DNA of 64,000 bases. It comes from Xenorhabdus ishibashii. Lineage in GTDB: Bacteria; Pseudomonadota; Gammaproteobacteria; Enterobacterales; Enterobacteriaceae. Each line of letters opens with the position of its first letter. The stretch's first letter is position 1. Under the pieces are notes generated by a model. The model was not told the origin of the DNA and did no database searches. It worked only from the letters and a program-made list of their open reading frames with translations. Location of the stretch: the NCBI RefSeq assembly GCF_002632755.1, contig NZ_NJAK01000001.1:2976001-3040000 (forward strand), written 5' to 3'. Both the position numbers and the translations under genes were made by a program. Below, piece by piece: positions 18,408 through 29,392 of this stretch.

Positions 18408-20552
18408 TTAAGCGTTTTCTTGCTGAGTTGCCTGAATTGCAGTCAGTGCAACGGTATAAACGATATCATCAACCAGTGCGCCACGGGACAGATCGTTAAC
18501 GGGTTTGCGCATACCTTGCAGCATTGGCCCGATGGAAACCAGATCCGCTGAACGTTGTACTGCTTTGTAAGTGGTATTACCCGTGTTCAGATCTGGGAAA
18601 ATGAACACGGTTGCCTGGCCTGCAACGGGTGAATTTGGTGCCTTGGATTTCGCTACATCTGCCATGATAGCTGCGTCGTACTGCAATGGGCCATCGATGA
18701 TCAGGTCTGGGCGTTTTTCCTGTGCCAAACGGGTTGCTTCACGCACTTTTTCAACATCGCTGCCTGCACCAGAGTTACCGGTGGAGTAAGAGATCATCGC
18801 AACACGAGGCTCAATACCAAATGCTTTGGCAGAATCCGCAGATTGGATCGCGATTTCAGACAGTTGTTCTGCGGTTGGATCAGGGTTGATCGCACAGTCA
18901 CCGTAAACCAGCACTTGCTCTGGTAGCAACATAAAGAAGACAGAAGAAACCAGAGAGCTATTTGGTGCTGTCTTAATTAACTGCAATGGCGGGCGAATGG
19001 TATTTGCTGTGGTATGCACCGCACCGGAAACCAGACCGTCAACTTCGTCTTGTTCCAACATCAGGGTGCCCAGAACGACGTTGTCTTCCAGTTGTTCGCG
19101 GGCAACAACTTCGGTCATGCCTTTGTTTTTGCGCAGTTCAACCAGACGTGGCACATAACGTTCACGTGCTGACACTGGGTTGATGATTTCAATACCTGCA
19201 CCCAGTTCAACGCCTTGAGCCGCAGCGACACGACGGATCTCTTCTGGATCGCCCAGCAGGATACATTCTGCAATGCCACGTTCAGCACAGATCGCCGCAG
19301 CTTTGACGGTACGTGGCTCGTCGCCTTCCGGCAGAACGATACGTTTGCCAGCCTGACGAGCCAGTTCGGTCAACTGATAGCGGAATGCTGGTGGAGACAG
19401 GAGGTTTGGACGCTCTGATGCGGCTGCCAGAGAATCGATCCACTCGCTGCTGATATGTTGTGCAACGTAGTTTTGTACTTTTTCGATACGCTCGTGGTCA
19501 TCGGCTGGAACTTCCAGACTGAAACTTTGCAGGTTCAGGGAAGTCTGCCATGTATTGGTTTCCACAGTGAAAACGGGCAGGCCAGTATTGAATGCACGTT
19601 CGCACAGTTCACGGATAGAATCATCAATTGAGTAACCACCGGTCAGCAATACGGCACCAATTTCAATACCGTTCATGGCAGCCAGACAGGCAGTGATCAG
19701 GACGTCAGGGCGGTCAGCAGAAGTCACCAGCAGAGAACCCGGACGGAAGTATTCCAGCATGTTAGGGATGCTGCGAGCACAGAAAGTCACAGACTTGATG
19801 CGACGGTTTTCGATGGCACCTTCATTGATGATGTCCGCTTTCAGGTGCTTAGCCATATCAATCGCACGGGTAGCGATCAGGTCAAAACTCCACGGGATGC
19901 AACCGAGAATTGGCAGTGGGCTGTTTTTGAAGATGGTTTTGGGATCGACGTTGGTAATCGTCGCTTTAGTTGATTCGTCAAAGATTTCGGATAAATCTGG
20001 GCGAGTACGGCCTTGGTCATCAACCGGTGCATTCAGTTTATTGACGATGACACCGATAATGTTTTGGTTCTTGCTGCCACCGTATTCAGCACGGCTCAGT
20101 TCAATCCGTTCTTTCAGTTGCTCTGGGGTGTTAGTGCCCAGAGCAGTCACGAACACGATTTCAGCGTTCAGTGTTTTGGCGATTTCATAGTTCAGAGATT
20201 GGGCAAACGGATGTTTGCGAGTCGGAACCAAACCTTCGAGTAGAACCACTTCTGCATCTTTGGCGTTTTCGTGGTAACGTGCCACGATCTCTTCCATTAA
20301 CACATCTTTTTTGTTAGTGGTCAGCAGTGATTCCACATAAGCCATATCCAGAGGTTCAGCAGCATGGATGCTGGAGTGTGAACGGATAATCGAAGTGGTT
20401 TGATCCTGAGAACCAGAGTGACGTGGTTGTGCTATAGGTTTGAAAACGCTCAGGCGAACGCCTTTTTGCTCCATAGAGCGAATAACACCCAGGCTGACAC
20501 TGGTTAAACCAACGCTAGTGTCGGTAGGGATTAACATAATTGTACGGGACAC
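18408..20552 (-). CDS. pta: Phosphate acetyltransferase
   Basis: 714 residues, the long enteric form. It interconverts acetyl-CoA and acetyl phosphate and with AckA forms the acetate overflow and reuptake path; acetyl phosphate also phosphorylates response regulators. The N-terminal P-loop-like domain begins [23 protein letters not shown]-type regulatory domain follows in the middle. The C-terminal catalytic PTA domain (about 390-714) has [13 protein letters not shown] and the [10 protein letters not shown] motif. The gene follows ackA by 107 bases on the same strand and ends at a strong terminator. Confidence 0.97.
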   Translation of the reverse strand: MSRTIMLIPTDTSVGLTSVSLGVIRSMEQKGVRLSVFKPIAQPRHSGSQDQTTSIIRSHSSIHAAEPLDMAYVESLLTTNKKDVLMEEIVARYHENAKDAEVVLLEGLVPTRKHPFAQSLNYEIAKTLNAEIVFVTALGTNTPEQLKERIELSRAEYGGSKNQNIIGVIVNKLNAPVDDQGRTRPDLSEIFDESTKATITNVDPKTIFKNSPLPILGCIPWSFDLIATRAIDMAKHLKADIINEGAIENRRIKSVTFCARSIPNMLEYFRPGSLLVTSADRPDVLITACLAAMNGIEIGAVLLTGGYSIDDSIRELCERAFNTGLPVFTVETNTWQTSLNLQSFSLEVPADDHERIEKVQNYVAQHISSEWIDSLAAASERPNLLSPPAFRYQLTELARQAGKRIVLPEGDEPRTVKAAAICAERGIAECILLGDPEEIRRVAAAQGVELGAGIEIINPVSARERYVPRLVELRKNKGMTEVVAREQLEDNVVLGTLMLEQDEVDGLVSGAVHTTANTIRPPLQLIKTAPNSSLVSSVFFMLLPEQVLVYGDCAINPDPTAEQLSEIAIQSADSAKAFGIEPRVAMISYSTGNSGAGSDVEKVREATRLAQEKRPDLIIDGPLQYDAAIMADVAKSKAPNSPVAGQATVFIFPDLNTGNTTYKAVQRSADLVSIGPMLQGMRKPVNDLSRGALVDDIVYTVALTAIQATQQENA

Positions 20553-20659
20553 GGAAACCTCTTTAACGGTTGCTCGTCAGTCAATAAATGTGACTCAGTG
20601 CGATATATTCGAGAAAACCGCCAGCAATGGCAATACTGGCGGCTCTAAAATTATGCTGA

Positions 20660-21862
20660 TTACGCGGTCAGACGTGCTGAATCCTGAGCAATAACCAATT
20701 CTTCATTAGTTGGGATAACCAGAGCAGGACGGCTGTTATCTGTAGTGATAACGCCTGATTTGCCGAAGCGAGCGGCAAGGTTACGCTCGTGATCATATTC
20801 GAAGCCCAGCAGAGCAACTTTCTTCATGGTCAGTTCACGAACCAGCGCAGAGTTTTCACCGATGCCACCAGTGAAGATAATTGCGTCCAGACGGCCTTCC
20901 ATCAGAGCACTGTATGCGCCGATGTATTTGGCCAGACGGTGGCAGTAAACATCCATAGCACGTTTAGCATCAGCTTTAGTTTCGTAGTTGTCTTCTACGT
21001 AACGGCAATCGCTGGTGACTTCGGTCAGACCTAAGAAACCAGACTCTTTGGTCAGCAGGGTGTTGATCTGAGCAATGCTCATGCCCATTGCATCGTGCAG
21101 GTGGAATACGATAGCGGGGTCGATGTCACCACTGCGGGTGCCCATGACCAGACCTTCCAGTGGGGTCAAACCCATAGAAGTATCAACACACTGACCGTTA
21201 ACAATTGCAGAAACAGAACCACCATTGCCCAAGTGGCAGGTGATGACGTTCAGTTCTTCAACGGGTTTGTTCAGCATCTTAGCTGCTTCACGAGAAACAT
21301 AGAAATGACTGGTACCATGTGCACCGTAACGACGGATGCCATGCTCTTTATACAGGTTGTAAGGCAGTGCGTATAGGTATGCTTCTTCAGGCATAGTCTG
21401 GTGGAATGCGGTGTCAAATACTGCAATGTTTTTCTCAAGTAGATGAGGGAATGCTTTTTTCGCTTCAGCAATACCGATCAGGTGAGCAGGGTTGTGCAGT
21501 GGTGCGAATGGAATAGCCGCTTCAATGCCTGCGATAACTTCATCAGTGATAACTACAGAAGAAGTGAACTTCTCACCACCATGAACAATGCGGTGACCGA
21601 TGGCAGAAATTTGTGCAGAAAGTTCTGATTTTTCAGCCAGGATAGTATTAACAATGAAGTTCAGTGCTTCGCTGTGTGCTGCGCCGGCACCTAAAGCAGC
21701 TTCGTTTTTCGCGCCATCCATTTTCCATTTAATACGGGCTTCAGGCAGGCCAAAGCACTCTGCTAAACCAGAAAGATATTCTTCACCATTGGCAGGATCG
21801 ATGATAGCGAATTTCAGGGAGGAGCTACCGCAATTAAGAACCAGTACCAGCTTACTTGACAT
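20660..21862 (-). CDS. ackA: Acetate kinase
   Basis: 400 residues from the ATG at 21862 ([20 protein letters not shown]), identical in length to E. coli AckA. The open frame continues 58 codons further upstream, but that part is AT-rich intergenic DNA with no similarity. It converts acetyl phosphate and ADP to acetate and ATP. ASKHA-fold landmarks are NCGSSS (phosphate loop), [18 protein letters not shown] and FTGGIGENS. It is the promoter-proximal gene of ackA-pta; the 264 bases to yfbV (divergent) hold both promoters. Confidence 0.97.
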   Translation of the reverse strand: MSSKLVLVLNCGSSSLKFAIIDPANGEEYLSGLAECFGLPEARIKWKMDGAKNEAALGAGAAHSEALNFIVNTILAEKSELSAQISAIGHRIVHGGEKFTSSVVITDEVIAGIEAAIPFAPLHNPAHLIGIAEAKKAFPHLLEKNIAVFDTAFHQTMPEEAYLYALPYNLYKEHGIRRYGAHGTSHFYVSREAAKMLNKPVEELNVITCHLGNGGSVSAIVNGQCVDTSMGLTPLEGLVMGTRSGDIDPAIVFHLHDAMGMSIAQINTLLTKESGFLGLTEVTSDCRYVEDNYETKADAKRAMDVYCHRLAKYIGAYSALMEGRLDAIIFTGGIGENSALVRELTMKKVALLGFEYDHERNLAARFGKSGVITTDNSRPALVIPTNEELVIAQDSARLTA

Positions 21863-22126
21863 GGAAATACCTATTATCTTGTTGTGATCTAATCTTAAAA
21901 TAAGAACAATGTTAAAAATAAAATAATTTATTAACAAACCGAACCTAATTGTTGCGAAAAAGGGCAAAATTCCTGTTTTGCTACTGCAACAACATAAAAG
22001 TCTGTGTAGGATACCGTTTGCTAGCAATAAAGACAAAATATACTTAATAGTATTAATACTACAAAAAAGATTTTATCTTTTGTAGAGATTTTTTAAAAAC
22101 TATACCTTTAATTGATTGAGGTCATG

Positions 22127-22582
22127 ATGAACACGACACCACCTGTTAGCCAGGGTTGGTTCAAGCGCATGCAATTAGGACAGCAATATTTGAAAACTTG
22201 GCCATTGGAAAAGCAGCTTGCGCCTGTTTTTCCTGAAAATCGTGTGATTAAGGCAACTCGCTTTGGTATTCGGTTTATGCCGCCGTTGGCAATTTTTACC
22301 TTGACATGGCAAATCGCGTTGGGCGGTCAATTGGGACCATCGGTGGCCACAGCGCTGTTTGCCTGTAGTTTGCCGTTACAGGGGTTATGGTGGTTGGGAA
22401 AACGTGCGGCGACACCATTACCGGAAAGATTGTTGAATTGGTTTTATGAAATTCGGGAAAAATTTACCCATGCGGGCATCGCAATGGCACCAGTGGAAAG
22501 TGCCCCGACCTATTTTTCGCTGGCTGAATTGCTTAAACGGGCTTTTAAGCAGTTGGATAACTCTTTTCTTGATGATATTTAA
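22127..22582 (+). CDS. yfbV: YfbV, UPF0208 membrane protein
   Basis: 151 residues from the ATG at 22127; a second ATG lies immediately before it at 22124 and either could be used (ATTGAGG ribosome site at 22115-22121). It has two membrane segments near residues 45-65 and 68-88. [22 protein letters not shown] and [17 protein letters not shown] match E. coli YfbV closely. YfbV has been linked to limiting MatP spreading in the Ter domain of the chromosome; it has no enzymatic motif. It is divergent from ackA, as in E. coli. Confidence 0.93.
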   Translation: MNTTPPVSQGWFKRMQLGQQYLKTWPLEKQLAPVFPENRVIKATRFGIRFMPPLAIFTLTWQIALGGQLGPSVATALFACSLPLQGLWWLGKRAATPLPERLLNWFYEIREKFTHAGIAMAPVESAPTYFSLAELLKRAFKQLDNSFLDDI

Positions 22583-22659
22583 TCCCCAGATGTCGTGTGG
22601 GATAAATATTGTATTACCACATGATGATTAACAAATAATGACGTTTGAAGGAGTCGGGT

Positions 22660-23319
22660 TTGGTTCTGAAATGTAGAGGTTTTTTATTCGATTTGGATGG
22701 TACTCTGATTGATTCATTGCCTGCGGTTGAGCGAGCATGGATTTTGTTTGCCGATAAGATGGGTATCGATAAAGATGAAGTGTTGAACTATGTTCATGGT
22801 ACGCCGGCGATATTGTCACTACGACATTTTATGCCCGACGCGAGTGAAGAAGAGATCACTGACACTTTCAAATGGATTGAGAAAATTGAAACAGAAGATA
22901 CAGAAGGTATTACCGCTTTGCCTGGTGCCATCGCCCTGATTGATAAGTTGAATGCGCTGGATATCCCGTGGGCCATTGTAACATCAGGAACGGTTACTCT
23001 TGCTTCTGCACGTCATAAAGTGGCGGAGTTACCGGAACCTGCTTATTGGGTGACGGCAGAGTCTGTTACAAATGGAAAACCAAACCCTGAGCCTTATTTA
23101 TTGGGGGCGAAAAAACTGGGACTCTTGCCAGAAGAGTGTGTCGTGTTTGAGGATGCTGCTGCGGGAATTAATGCCGGACTGGATGCGGGTTGTCAGGTTG
23201 TTGTTGTCCACGATTCGCCGGATATTCCGCGCCGTGATGAAATCCATTTGACGATTAATAGTCTGGAAGATATTGAGATTGTCAAATCTGGCAGTTATGT
23301 ATCTATTTATACCGATTGA
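22660..23319 (+). CDS. yfbT: HAD-family sugar phosphatase YfbT
   Basis: 219 residues from a TTG start at 22660, chosen because AAGGAG lies 6 bases upstream and the protein then starts directly before CRGFLFDLDGTLIDS as in E. coli YfbT. An earlier TTG (22645) has no ribosome site. The HAD motif I is DLDGT (nucleophile Asp and acid Asp), motif II TSGT, motif III Lys in NGKPNPEPYL, and motif IV EDAAAG. The cap domain holds the family segment HGTPAILSLRHFM. E. coli YfbT dephosphorylates hexitol and other sugar phosphates; the same is inferred. Confidence 0.92.
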   Translation: MVLKCRGFLFDLDGTLIDSLPAVERAWILFADKMGIDKDEVLNYVHGTPAILSLRHFMPDASEEEITDTFKWIEKIETEDTEGITALPGAIALIDKLNALDIPWAIVTSGTVTLASARHKVAELPEPAYWVTAESVTNGKPNPEPYLLGAKKLGLLPEECVVFEDAAAGINAGLDAGCQVVVVHDSPDIPRRDEIHLTINSLEDIEIVKSGSYVSIYTD

Positions 23320-23512
23320 GACCCCCTAAATCAGAAAGTTCCTTGATCAGAAAGAGGGATTTTCTCTGAAAAACATGGTCTACTTACTTTGTTAACGTTT
23401 GTACCTGTAATACTTTGATATGTAGTCTTTTTGATATATAGCCAATCTGTCAATGAGCAGATTGGCTGTGCGGATAAGTCATATTTGAAAGGTATCGTTG
23501 ATAGAGGCCAAA

Positions 23513-25342
23513 TTGAGTAGCGAACTGTTGTGGGTATTAACCCTGCTATTAATAGCCATTGTGCTTTTCACCACCAATAAAGTCAGAATGGATGTTGTGG
23601 CTTTATTGCTGATCATCGCATTTGTCCTGAGTGGCACACTGACGTTAAGTGAAGCTACTGTCGGTTTTAGTGATCCCAACGTGTTATTGATTGCTGCCCT
23701 GTTTGTCATTGGTGAAGGGCTGGTGAGGACTGGGGTGGCTTATCAGATGGGAGACTGGCTGGTTCGTGTCGCAGGTAACAGTGAAACCAAGATGTTAGTT
23801 TGGTTAATGGTATCAGTTGCCGGATTGGGGGCGTTCATGAGTTCTACGGGCGTTGTGGCGATATTTATTCCTGTTGTCTTGAGCGTGGCCGCCAAAATGA
23901 AAATATCTTCAGGGCGATTGATGATGCCATTGGGATTTGCCGGTTTGATCAGTGGCATGATGACTCTGGTGGCAACGCCTCCTAATATGGTCGTCAATAG
24001 TGAGTTGGTGCGTGAAGGTCTGCGGGGTTTTGATTTCTTTTCTATTACACCGATCGGCATATTCGTGTTGATGTCTGGCGTGGTTTACATGTTAGTCGCT
24101 CGTCGTTGGCTAGGGGGAGAAAACTATCAGGCAGCGGACGAACGTTATCACCGGACATTTCGTGATTTGATACGTGACTATAAATTGTCTGGTCGCGCTC
24201 GTCGTTTTACTATCCGTCAAGGTTCACCTTTGGTTGGACATACCTTGGATGAATTAGGGTTGCGTGCCCGTTATGGTGCCAATGTCATTGGTATTGAACG
24301 TTGGCGTAAATTTCGCCGAGTGATGGTTGCTGCCACTGGAGATATGGAATTGCAGGGGCAGGATGTTTTGCTGGTGGATATGTCGGATAGTGATGTTGAT
24401 TTACGAGAATTTTGCCGTGAGCAACGGTTAGAACCGATGGTATTGCGCGGGGAGTATTTTTCCGAGCATTCTCGTAATGTTGGGATGGCTGAGGTTTCAG
24501 TGCTCCCTGAATCCGAACTATTGGGACAATCATTGCGGGACATGAAATTTCGTACACGTTATGGTCTCACTGTCGTAGGGATCCGTCGCGGGGGAAAAGC
24601 GTTAGAGGGGAAGTTAGTCGATGAACCTTTGTTGCTTGGCGATACACTGCTGTTGATCGGCGACTGGAAATTGATCCACGCGTTAAAAACAAAAACTCCT
24701 GATTTTATTGTGTTAAATCTGCCCGTTGAGGTGGAAAATGCGGCTCCTGCGGCCTCACAGGCACCTCATGCCTTATTCTGCCTGGCCCTGATGGTTGCTA
24801 TGATGCTGACCAATGAAATCCCGAACTTTATTGCTGCGTTAATTGCCTGTCTGCTAATGGGGAAATTCCGTTGTATTGATATGGAAAGTGCTTATCGTTC
24901 CATTCACTGGCCGAGTATTATTTTGATTGTTGGCATGATGCCTTTTGCGTTGGCATTACAGAAGACGGGAGGCATTGCTCTCATTGTCCAGGGATTGATG
25001 GATATCGCAGGTAATATGGGGCCACGGGTGATGCTGGTGTGTCTGTTTATACTTTGCGCCATTATAGGGTTGTTTATTTCTAACACCGCGACGGCAGTGC
25101 TAATGGCTCCGATTGCGATTGCGGCAGCGAATGAGATGGCTGTTTCTCCTCTGCCTTTTGCAATGATTATTGGCGTGGCGGCTTCGGCAGCATTTATGAC
25201 ACCAGTTTCATCACCCGTTAATACATTGATATTGGGGCCTGGTGGGTATCGGTTTGCTGATTTTGTGAAACTTGGTGTGCCTTTTACGTTAATTGTAATG
25301 GGAATTAGTGTCACGATTATCCCAATACTTTTCCCATTCTAA
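23513..25342 (+). CDS. yfbS: YfbS, SLC13/CitM-type transporter with TrkA-C domains
   Basis: 609 residues from the TTG at 23513, with AGAGG 5 bases ahead; this gives MSSELLWVL, matching E. coli YfbS (610 residues). An earlier TTG at 23498 lacks a ribosome site. The arrangement is: N-terminal membrane segments (about 1-190), a soluble middle with two TrkA-C domains (about 210-390, [17 protein letters not shown] and [17 protein letters not shown]), then more membrane segments. [12 protein letters not shown] and [10 protein letters not shown] are anion-transporter motifs. The substrate is unknown. It stands alone between yfbT and yfbR, in the conserved order. Confidence 0.92.
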   Translation: MSSELLWVLTLLLIAIVLFTTNKVRMDVVALLLIIAFVLSGTLTLSEATVGFSDPNVLLIAALFVIGEGLVRTGVAYQMGDWLVRVAGNSETKMLVWLMVSVAGLGAFMSSTGVVAIFIPVVLSVAAKMKISSGRLMMPLGFAGLISGMMTLVATPPNMVVNSELVREGLRGFDFFSITPIGIFVLMSGVVYMLVARRWLGGENYQAADERYHRTFRDLIRDYKLSGRARRFTIRQGSPLVGHTLDELGLRARYGANVIGIERWRKFRRVMVAATGDMELQGQDVLLVDMSDSDVDLREFCREQRLEPMVLRGEYFSEHSRNVGMAEVSVLPESELLGQSLRDMKFRTRYGLTVVGIRRGGKALEGKLVDEPLLLGDTLLLIGDWKLIHALKTKTPDFIVLNLPVEVENAAPAASQAPHALFCLALMVAMMLTNEIPNFIAALIACLLMGKFRCIDMESAYRSIHWPSIILIVGMMPFALALQKTGGIALIVQGLMDIAGNMGPRVMLVCLFILCAIIGLFISNTATAVLMAPIAIAAANEMAVSPLPFAMIIGVAASAAFMTPVSSPVNTLILGPGGYRFADFVKLGVPFTLIVMGISVTIIPILFPF

Positions 25343-25355
25343 TGTTTTTATTCAG

Positions 25356-25380
25356 GCAGCTCCACATGGCAGGGAGCTGC
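25356..25380 (+). terminator. Hairpin after yfbS
   Basis: A perfect 8-bp stem, GCAGCTCC / GGAGCTGC, 14 bases after the yfbS stop. No T-run follows on the plus strand, so it is a candidate terminator only. Confidence 0.5.
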
Positions 25381-25538
25381 ATTGTAACTATAGATTAATA
25401 TTATTAAATAAATGTATGGCTAACAATGGTAACACTTAATGATTATGGTCGAGTGATCCCTGCCAGATAGTTGTAATTAGTAATCAAATAGTTGTAGAGA
25501 TGTAACAGTGGCAATGCATTAGCAGTATCTAAATAAAT

Positions 25539-26120
25539 TTATAAACTGATTTCATCAAGGGAGAGACTGAAACTCGGTACAAACACAGCCATAAAATAAT
25601 CCATTTCTTCACTGCGGCGTTCTGTCAATGTCTTGTCCAATCGGCTTTTGGCTTGATTGAATTCAGTATTGCCTGCTGAGAGTTCCTCCAGGCATTTCAA
25701 ATATGCGCATAATGCATCAGCTTGCTTGATAATATGAATTTCTTCTTCACTATGGTGATGCTCATCCAAAATGGAGAGGAAATCATCTTGTAGTTCAGTC
25801 GGTAACATACCCAATAGTTTTTGTTGGGCTATTTTTTCTATTTTCTTATATTCATGGGCGATTTGGGGATTGTAGTACTTAATTGGCGTTGGTAAATCGC
25901 CGGTGATGACTTCGCTGGCATCGTGATACATAGCCAACAGGGCGATCCGTTCAGGATTAACATTACCGTTGAATTTGCGATTTTTGATTATTGCCAAAGC
26001 GTGTGCGACAAAAGCAACCTGCAAACTGTGCTCTGAAACATTTTCTGTACGCACATTTCGCATAAGAGGCCAACGACTAATTAATTTTAGGCGGGATAAT
26101 TGGGCGAAAAAATGACTCAT
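25539..26120 (-). CDS. yfbR: 5'-deoxynucleotidase YfbR
   Basis: 193 residues. It is an HD-domain phosphohydrolase that removes the phosphate of deoxyribonucleoside 5'-monophosphates. Metal ligands are visible: His in [13 protein letters not shown], the HD pair in [19 protein letters not shown], and the Asp in [11 protein letters not shown]. The length is a few residues shorter than E. coli YfbR (199). The ATG has AGAGGAAA upstream. It is convergent with yfbS and lies downstream of alaA, as in E. coli. Confidence 0.95.
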   Translation of the reverse strand: MSHFFAQLSRLKLISRWPLMRNVRTENVSEHSLQVAFVAHALAIIKNRKFNGNVNPERIALLAMYHDASEVITGDLPTPIKYYNPQIAHEYKKIEKIAQQKLLGMLPTELQDDFLSILDEHHHSEEEIHIIKQADALCAYLKCLEELSAGNTEFNQAKSRLDKTLTERRSEEMDYFMAVFVPSFSLSLDEISL

Positions 26121-26276
26121 AATTTCCTCTTGTAGCCGAGTGATTTGTAGCCAAATTGTAGCGGAATAATATGATTAATTGTGAGCGGAGTATCTATAAC
26201 TTGAAAAATGACGGGAATATTCACTTCTGGAAAAAATAGCGGCCAGTAAAGAAATAACTATTTATCTCAGAGAATA

Positions 26277-26315
26277 GCCATCCCATTAATCTATTAATAT
26301 TTAATGGGATTGGCT
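26277..26315 (-). terminator. Hairpin after alaA
   Basis: Inverted repeat AGCCATCCCATTAA / TTAATGGGATTGGCT with one bulged base, starting 20 bases downstream of the alaA stop on the minus strand. No clear T-run, so termination is likely but not proven. Confidence 0.5.
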
Positions 26316-26334
26316 TTAATAAGGGGGATTGTGG

Positions 26335-27549
26335 TTATTGACGATAGTTACCGATAAAACGGGCGAATTTTTCAATTGCCATTTGTAAGTCAGTGACATG
26401 TGGCAGTGTAACAATACGGAAATGGTCTGGATCGGGCCAGTTAAATGCGGTGCCTTGAACCAGTAAAACTTTTTCCTGTAGTAAGAGATCTAGTACCATT
26501 TTTTGGTCATCATAAATATTGAAACGTTTGGTGTCTATTTTCGGGAACATATAGAGAGCACCCATGGGTTTCACACAGGAAATTCCAGGGATCTGGTTAA
26601 TCAGCTCCCATGCACGGTTGCGCTGTTCATAGAGTCTGCCACCTGGAAAAATAAATTCGCTGATGCTTTGATAACCGCCTAATGCTGTTTGAATGGCGTG
26701 CTGCATTGGTACATTGGCACAAAGGCGCATTGATGCCAGCATTTCTAATCCTTCAATATAATCCCTGGCCTGCTTTTTAGGGCCATTCAATACCATCCAG
26801 CCTTGACGGAAACCAGCGACGCGATAGGTTTTGGACAGACCATTAAACGTAACAGTAAAGAGATCAGGCGCTAATGCTGCGATGGAATGGTGTTGGGCAT
26901 CATCGTACAGGATTTTGTCATAAATCTCGTCCGCAAAGATAATCAAATTATGTTGGCGGGCGATTTCTACTATTTCCAGCAACAATTCTTTGCTATATAC
27001 CGCTCCGGTTGGGTTATTCGGGTTAATAATAACAATACCGCGGGTACGTGGGGTAATTTTACGGCGTATGTCATCTAAGTCAGGAAACCAGCCTTGTTGC
27101 TCATCACATAGATAGTGGACGGCATGACCGCTGGAAAGTGAAACTGCCGCAGTCCAAAGAGGATAGTCAGGCGCAGGAACCAACATTTCGTCCCCAGTAT
27201 TCAACAGGGCCTGCATGGATTGGACAATAAGTTCAGAAACACCATTACCAATAAAAATATCTTCAACGGTAACATCCAGCATATTTCTGGCTTGATAATG
27301 CTGCATGATTGCCTTACGCGCTGAATACAACCCTTTTGAATCCGAGTAACCCTGAGCAGTTGGCAGATTGCGGATAACATCGACTAAAATTTCATCTGGT
27401 GCTTCAAATCCGAATGGCGCCGGATTACCGATGTTTAATTTCAGTACCTTATTACCTTCTTCTTCGAGTCGCTTAGCTTCTTTGAGGGTATTTCCTCGAA
27501 TGTCATAGCAGACATTATCTAATTTACTGGATTTATTAATGGAAAACAT
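26335..27549 (-). CDS. alaA: Glutamate-pyruvate aminotransferase AlaA
   Basis: 404 residues from the ATG at 27549 (MFSINKSSKLDNVCYDIRG). An ATG eight codons upstream gives MPKRSRHP, which E. coli AlaA lacks. It is a class I/II PLP aminotransferase that makes alanine from pyruvate and glutamate. Landmarks are NIGNPAPFGFEAPDEI, NPNNPTGAVYS, and the Schiff-base Lys in GLSKTYRVAGFRQGW. It is divergent from lrhA with about 800 bases between them, the same arrangement as in E. coli. Confidence 0.96.
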   Translation of the reverse strand: MFSINKSSKLDNVCYDIRGNTLKEAKRLEEEGNKVLKLNIGNPAPFGFEAPDEILVDVIRNLPTAQGYSDSKGLYSARKAIMQHYQARNMLDVTVEDIFIGNGVSELIVQSMQALLNTGDEMLVPAPDYPLWTAAVSLSSGHAVHYLCDEQQGWFPDLDDIRRKITPRTRGIVIINPNNPTGAVYSKELLLEIVEIARQHNLIIFADEIYDKILYDDAQHHSIAALAPDLFTVTFNGLSKTYRVAGFRQGWMVLNGPKKQARDYIEGLEMLASMRLCANVPMQHAIQTALGGYQSISEFIFPGGRLYEQRNRAWELINQIPGISCVKPMGALYMFPKIDTKRFNIYDDQKMVLDLLLQEKVLLVQGTAFNWPDPDHFRIVTLPHVTDLQMAIEKFARFIGNYRQ

Positions 27550-28344
27550 AGGGTGCCTTGACCTCTTTGGCAAAATGGATACTAACCGGCATAAAAAGTG
27601 TGATGATCAATGTACTCTTCTCAGTCTGTATTTTGAAGAGACTTTGATATCTTTGGTTAAAATGGTTGTTTTAAGAATAAATGAATAAGTTTGCCATCTG
27701 AATTACTGTCTTTTATTGGTGTTTTATTTCAATAATATGTGTTAGATTGGGTTTAAATTTTGATTAATGGCTGGTTTTTAGTTGGTAAGAGAGAAAGGAT
27801 AGGTCATTTTTACGAGATTATGTGCCGTTTTGTTTAAGGATCTTCAAATTGTCAATAAAAGTAAGAAGATTTGTATAATGTATTCTTATAATTTATCTTT
27901 ATCGACCTAAAGTTAATTTAGGTTTTTATCACATGATACTTTGACAATTTTTTTGAGTTTTTATCCATAACATTTTTAAGCCTATTTACTGAAAATGTTA
28001 ATTTATTAAAAATTCTAATACTATCTGATAATGTTAAGTGTTCCTAATTCAGATTAGGTTATTTTTTGAAGCAAGTCAGAAAAAGGGTATTTGTACTGGA
28101 AATTGGTGATTATGTGATGTAAATAGGATTTTCTCTCCAACTTATTTTAGGATTGCATAAATTTTGTTAAAAAAGGAGAAAATAAAACCCATGATGATCT
28201 AAATAGTAAAAAAAAGCAGTAAACCTTTGCCCTATTTAATAGAGTAGAGTAATGTCACAATCGGTATTATTTTATTTGATACTGTTGAAGTAAAAACACC
28301 AGGTTAGTTAGTAATTAAAATCAAAAAAAAGTGATGAATAAACA
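27550..28344. other. Long alaA-lrhA intergenic region
   Basis: About 800 AT-rich bases between divergent alaA and lrhA. No open frame of note on either strand. It contains the promoter and hairpin candidate at 27849-27927; otherwise I see no repeat or conserved RNA. E. coli also has a long lrhA upstream region, so the length itself is not unusual. Confidence 0.6.
27849..27927 (+). promoter_or_regulatory. Candidate lrhA promoter with leader hairpin
   Basis: TTGTCA at 27849-27854 and TATAAT at 27874-27879, 19 bases apart, form a good although slightly wide sigma-70 promoter. About 26 bases after the -10 there is a small hairpin, ACCTAAA-gttaa-TTTAGGT, followed by five T (27905-27927), i.e. a weak intrinsic terminator. 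If this promoter drives lrhA the leader would be about 460 bases and could be attenuated. The alternative is a very short non-coding transcript, or chance in AT-rich DNA. Confidence 0.35.
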
Positions 28345-29337
28345 ATGATAAATGCAAATCGTCAGATAATAAACCTCGATCTCGATCTGCTAAGAACTTT
28401 TGTTGCTGTTGCTGACTTAAATACTTTTGCAGCAGCAGCGGCAGCTGTTTCTAGAACGCAGTCGGCTGTTAGTCAGCAAATGCAGCGGTTGGAACATCTC
28501 GTGGGGAGAGAGTTGTTTGCTCGTCACGGCCGTAATAAGCTTCTGACTGAACATGGGCTTCAACTTCTTGGTTACGCACGCCAAATTTTGCGTGCCAATG
28601 ACGATGCAACAGCATCATTAACCTATAATGATGCAGACGGTGAATTAAGAATAGGCGTATCAGATGACGCTGTTGATACACTGCTTCCTTTCTTATTAAA
28701 CCGTATTGCCTCTGTCTATCCACGTGTAGCGGTTGATGTACGCATTAAGCGCGCTCAATTTATCGAAAACATGTTGGATAACCATGAGATTGATTTGGCA
28801 TTAACCACAGCAAAAATCAACCACCATCCTAAAACGATCTTACGCTCTTCGCCTGTTTTATGGCATTGTGCACCAGATTTCCAATTGCAGACGAATGAAC
28901 CTGTACCATTAGTTGTGATGGATGAAACCAATCCTTTCCGCCAGATTGCTCAGGAAACTTTGGATATGTCAGGCATTTCATGGCGTGTTGCGTATGAAGC
29001 TGCTTCCTTATCCGCTGTTCGCTCGGCTGTGAATGCAGAAGTCGGTATTACCGCTCGCCCTCTGGAAATGCAGAATGCAGATCTGAGAATTTTAGGTGAA
29101 ATTGAAGGATTACCACGTCTGCCGGAAATCCAATTCTTCTTATATCGTAATAGTAACGAACAGAACGAATCTGTTCTGACTGTTTTTGGTGCAATAGAAA
29201 ATAAGAAAACACCTTATACTGTAACAACTGTTGAATCCGATGAATCCGACGAGATGGATGAATCTATCGACACGATTGAACCCAATAAATCAACTGAAAT
29301 AGTTGATGAAAATTCCGTTGAAAATATAGACGAATAA
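28345..29337 (+). CDS. lrhA: LysR-type regulator LrhA (HexA/PecT group)
   Basis: 330 residues. The N-terminal winged helix-turn-helix is clear: LDLDLLRTFVAVADLNTF, then AAAAVSRTQSAVSQQMQRLE. The C-terminal effector domain follows to about residue 285. LrhA/HexA represses flagellar genes in E. coli and controls motility, virulence and secondary metabolism in Xenorhabdus and Photorhabdus (family knowledge). Odd: after the effector domain the protein continues into a ~40-residue tail rich in Asp, Glu and Ser (VESDESDEMDESIDTIEPN), making it longer than the 312 residues of E. coli. It is upstream of nuoA, as in E. coli. Confidence 0.93.
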   Translation: MINANRQIINLDLDLLRTFVAVADLNTFAAAAAAVSRTQSAVSQQMQRLEHLVGRELFARHGRNKLLTEHGLQLLGYARQILRANDDATASLTYNDADGELRIGVSDDAVDTLLPFLLNRIASVYPRVAVDVRIKRAQFIENMLDNHEIDLALTTAKINHHPKTILRSSPVLWHCAPDFQLQTNEPVPLVVMDETNPFRQIAQETLDMSGISWRVAYEAASLSAVRSAVNAEVGITARPLEMQNADLRILGEIEGLPRLPEIQFFLYRNSNEQNESVLTVFGAIENKKTPYTVTTVESDESDEMDESIDTIEPNKSTEIVDENSVENIDE

Positions 29338-29353
29338 GTATTATGTGTTTTAT

Positions 29354-29392
29354 AGGCTAATATTTCCATTTTATTCATGGAAGTATTAGCCT
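29354..29392 (+). terminator. Terminator hairpin of lrhA
   Basis: AGGCTAATA / TATTAGCCT forms a 9-bp outer stem and TTCCA / TGGAA a 5-bp inner stem, 17 bases after the lrhA stop. Followed by GTTGTTAATT, a weak T-rich tail. Confidence 0.75.

Noticed and set aside
19675..20190. 171-codon plus-strand frame across pta
   Set aside because: Antisense shadow of a highly conserved gene with strong codon bias.
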